Origin: Pseudomonas sp. B21-040
Lineage (GTDB): Bacteria; Pseudomonadota; Gammaproteobacteria; Pseudomonadales; Pseudomonadaceae
Length of the DNA stretch: 64,000 nt
Reading direction: 5' to 3'
NCBI RefSeq assembly: GCF_024748695.1
Contig: NZ_CP087176.1
Coordinates: forward strand, 1,915,501-1,979,500
Numbering within the stretch: the first letter of the stretch is position 1; every line of letters begins with the position of its first letter. Both the position numbers and the translations under genes were made by a program. The notes under the pieces are model-generated. The model was not told the DNA's origin, did no database searches, and saw only the letters and a program-made list of their open reading frames with translations. Positions 62,243-64,000 of this stretch are shown piece after piece.

Positions 62243-62612
62243 TCATCATTGAAGCCATCAAATCTGTGGACCAGCCATCTTTCTGGAAGTCTCGAACCAG
62301 AATTGCCATCGTCTCGGCAAAGCGAAACCAGCATGCACCTTGCAAATAAGCGACTACCACGTCAGCAGGTAGCTCATGACGCGCTTTAACAGCCAGATCG
62401 AAGCATACGCGTACGAGGTTTTGCATGCTTTTGAAGGAGGGTCGACTTGGTTTGAGTTGAACCCAGTTTCTCAGCAACCTGATTTTGGAGCTTTCAGGCA
62501 TGTCCTCAGCCTCTGCCCAGACCTTACCTAGGTAGGTCACAGGCTTTTGTTTCTTCCCAGACCAACCCGATGCTTTGGCAAGCTTCTCAACCACCTCTGC
62601 CGAGGTGTACAT
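62166..62612 (-). CDS. Hypothetical protein preceding the TIR-like gene
   Basis: A 148-residue frame from ATG 62612 (longer frame to 62750 has an Arg-rich, coding-unlike start). The part VVEKLAKASGWSGKKQKPVT, then YLGKVWAEAEDMPESSKIRL and YLQGACWFRFAETMAILVRDF, looks like a genuine helical protein; its last 25 codons overlap the TIR frame and look like readthrough (YRTARRESADGLRRS). No clear ribosome-binding site. It could be the N-terminal partner or upstream domain of a once-fused TIR effector. Confidence 0.45.
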   Translation of the reverse strand: MYTSAEVVEKLAKASGWSGKKQKPVTYLGKVWAEAEDMPESSKIRLLRNWVQLKPSRPSFKSMQNLVRVCFDLAVKARHELPADVVVAYLQGACWFRFAETMAILVRDFQKDGWSTDLMASMMSVYESEYRTARRESADGLRRSCFLR

Positions 62613-62880
62613 GAGATAGCGGTCGTGATGCCGGGAAACGGATCGAGACCTTCCTATATTTCGTTGGCAAGTGCGGCCACTAACCTGTCCACCGATCGCT
62701 TTTGGCTGTCTGTCACCACCGTCAGTCTTGGGTCGTCCTCTGTTGGTCAAGCCAGAAAATGTGCTGGTCAGCCCGGTCCAAGAGGTTAGTCAGGTCGAAC
62801 GAAAACAGGTATTACACGCCTACCCCTAGCCTGTGGTGAGGTGTACTAGGTTCCCTCAACATCACTCAAGGACGATAACC

Positions 62881-63099
62881 ATGTCAGATAACTCAGAAGC
62901 CAAGATTGCTACAGCGGACGCACTCACGTTGCTCCTGCACAACCAGCACGCCATATGTGCAGCCATAGAGGAGATCACCGAGTGGCTCTCAGAAAATGGT
63001 GTGGGAAGTGTTTCTGCTAACGCATTAGAGGCCATGGAAACGCTGGATACAAACGCTCAAGGCATCACAGACGCCATCATGCGGCTTCGGCAGTTGTAG
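62881..63099 (+). CDS. Small hypothetical protein
   Basis: A 72-residue helical protein with LLLHNQHAICAAIEEITEWL in the middle and AMETLDTNAQGITDAIMRL near the end. Similar small proteins are common in Pseudomonas accessory regions, without known function. Start ATG 62881 with AAGGAC upstream; codons before it in the longer frame are not supported. Confidence 0.6.
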   Translation: MSDNSEAKIATADALTLLLHNQHAICAAIEEITEWLSENGVGSVSANALEAMETLDTNAQGITDAIMRLRQL

Positions 63100-63380
63100 G
63101 CATCATCAAACATTCTGTTCCTCTCGCGTGATCGAGTCCTGATTTGACGCGAGAGAAAATAGGACTCTGTGGCATCGAGACCGGTCGGTTTGGGTCGATT
63201 ACGGCCAGTGACGTCCAAGACGGGAGTCCTTCCAGCGAGGTCGTTCGTGTTAGCCACCAAATGAAAGCCTTTCAACGACTAGCCCGGTAGCCTCGTGAAA
63301 ATCCATCTACATCGACTTGATCGAAACTACTTCCACAAATCGGAATTTTTTCCTGGCCACCCTAGCCGTTTCTTGCTCAG

Positions 63381-63638
63381 CTAGGAGGTGCTCAACGTAT
63401 CGGCCTCATGGACCATCTCGTACGTTTTGCCTTCAAATTCATTGCCCACCGGAAGCGTGACTTGCAGCCTAGGTGTAAATGCCTTCGCGACCTTCTTTTT
63501 CTCTGCCACCTTCGTCGACTGCGCGATCATGATATCCGTGAGAGGCTTTTGCACGGGAGGCGCATCGTCCTGCGCAACCGGCTCGTCAGCACCGAACAGC
63601 ACCCGGCGCATCTCTTCTTCAGTTAGTTCTGGGTTCAT
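63381..63638 (-). CDS. Small hypothetical accessory protein
   Basis: An 85-residue frame from ATG 63638 (NPELTEEEMRRVLFGADEPV, KVAEKKKVAKAFTPRLQVTL). I truncated the longer frame because its upstream 100 codons lie opposite a more convincing plus-strand frame. The ribosome-binding site is weak. Acidic N-terminus, Lys-rich centre, strand-rich end. Family not recognised. Confidence 0.5.
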   Translation of the reverse strand: MNPELTEEEMRRVLFGADEPVAQDDAPPVQKPLTDIMIAQSTKVAEKKKVAKAFTPRLQVTLPVGNEFEGKTYEMVHEADTLSTS

Positions 63639-63674
63639 GCCGATTCTCGGAGGGATGTTATGAGTAGCTAGTGT

Positions 63675-63920
63675 GAACTGACAGTCATCGAGAGAGATAT
63701 ACAGTCCCAGACGAAGCTGATCGACGAATTCCTTAATCCCGCCAACCTGGAAATGGTTATCCAGTTGACCAGCAATCAAAAAATCCGCGCGGAAACGGTG
63801 CTCGCCGTGCACCAGCTTCGAAATGAGCCTTGCGGCATGGCTCCTGAGAAATACGTAGCCGAAATCGAACGAATGTTGAAGCTGCGATATTCCGCCGGAG
63901 CCATACGAATCTCTGATTGA
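63675..63920 (+). pseudogene. Small coding-like frame without a usual start codon
   Basis: Eighty-one codons, ELTVIERDIQSQTKLIDEFL onward with NPANLEMVIQLTSNQKIRAE, have good coding character, but a TAG lies two codons before the first Glu and no ATG, GTG or TTG starts the frame; the first ATG is codon 27. A GGAGGG with an ATG-TTA-TGA lies 20 bases upstream. Either the start is damaged or a CTG is used. Divergent from the gene ending at 63381. Confidence 0.4.
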
Positions 63921-64000
63921 TTCTTCTCGCCCCGGCGTCAAAGCTCGAGTCGCCGATATTGCCTATCGTCCAGCGCGCGCTGGTCCTACGTTGGCGTGGG

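Overview
The window looks like a chromosomal segment of a fluorescent-group Pseudomonas. The evidence is about 60% GC coding DNA, a 554-residue Pgi with a typical Pseudomonas N-terminus, a TatA almost identical to the usual Pseudomonas housekeeping form, a GH13 trehalose synthase of the 688-residue Pseudomonas type, and several small genes (YbjQ, BPSL0761 type) common in that genus. The species assignment is inference; there is no rRNA or marker gene to confirm it.

Layout. (1) 1-3.5 kb: the end of a serine hydrolase, a YbjQ protein, two paralogous secreted glycine-zipper proteins, two small very acidic proteins and a Gly/Ser-rich secreted protein, separated by clear hairpins. (2) 3.6-9.3 kb, minus strand: a 1620-residue Rhs polymorphic toxin whose variable tip is an ADP-ribosyltransferase-like domain, an overlapping candidate immunity gene and a second immunity-like gene. 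(3) 9.5-11.1 kb: a HAD phosphatase resembling pseudouridine-5'-phosphatase and an SDR reductase, tail to tail around a bidirectional terminator. (4) 11.1-22.4 kb: an AT-rich accessory region. It holds a tightly overlapping tnsA-tnsB-tnsC-tniQ operon of a Tn7-like transposon whose TniQ has a duplicated C-terminal module, then a KfrA-like coiled-coil DNA-binding protein and a graveyard of antitoxin-like genes, IS21-type end repeats and transposase scraps.

(5) 22.4-30.4 kb: pgi, a GMC oxidoreductase, an APC permease, and a divergent SIS-isomerase/ROK-kinase/DeoR operon. Palindromes containing TGCACG-N4-CGTGCA occur both in the permease/SIS divergent promoter and just upstream of deoR. The gene set resembles Amadori-compound (fructosamine) catabolism. 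(6) 30.5-31.6 kb: a broken IS1182-type transposase interrupted by a 7-bp microsatellite. (7) 31.9-34 kb: trehalose synthase.

(8) 34-43.7 kb: a LacI-type regulon. Two YbjJ-like MFS transporters, the LacI regulator, and a ThuA / thiamine-diphosphate enzyme / GMC operon facing an HpsN-like HisD paralogue. Three perfect GTTATACGTATAAC palindromes and one degenerate copy lie only in the promoter regions of this group. (9) 43.9-61.5 kb: a chemoreceptor, a polyamine-type ABC importer, two paralogous GMC oxidoreductases at the borders, a second thiamine-diphosphate enzyme lacking its central domain, an extra tatA, an XRE-type regulator, a Gfo/Idh oxidoreductase, two tandem GH3-like proteins with altered catalytic motifs, and a TIM-barrel sugar isomerase/epimerase. 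Blocks 8 and 9 together look like catabolism of an oxidised sugar, cyclitol or glycoside; the substrate is unknown. (10) 61.8-64 kb: fragments of an accessory region with a truncated TIR-domain gene.

The strongest candidates for undescribed biology are the block 8-9 catabolic system (altered GH3 pair, two-domain TPP enzyme, extra TatA), the Amadori-like operon and the TniQ with a duplicated domain.
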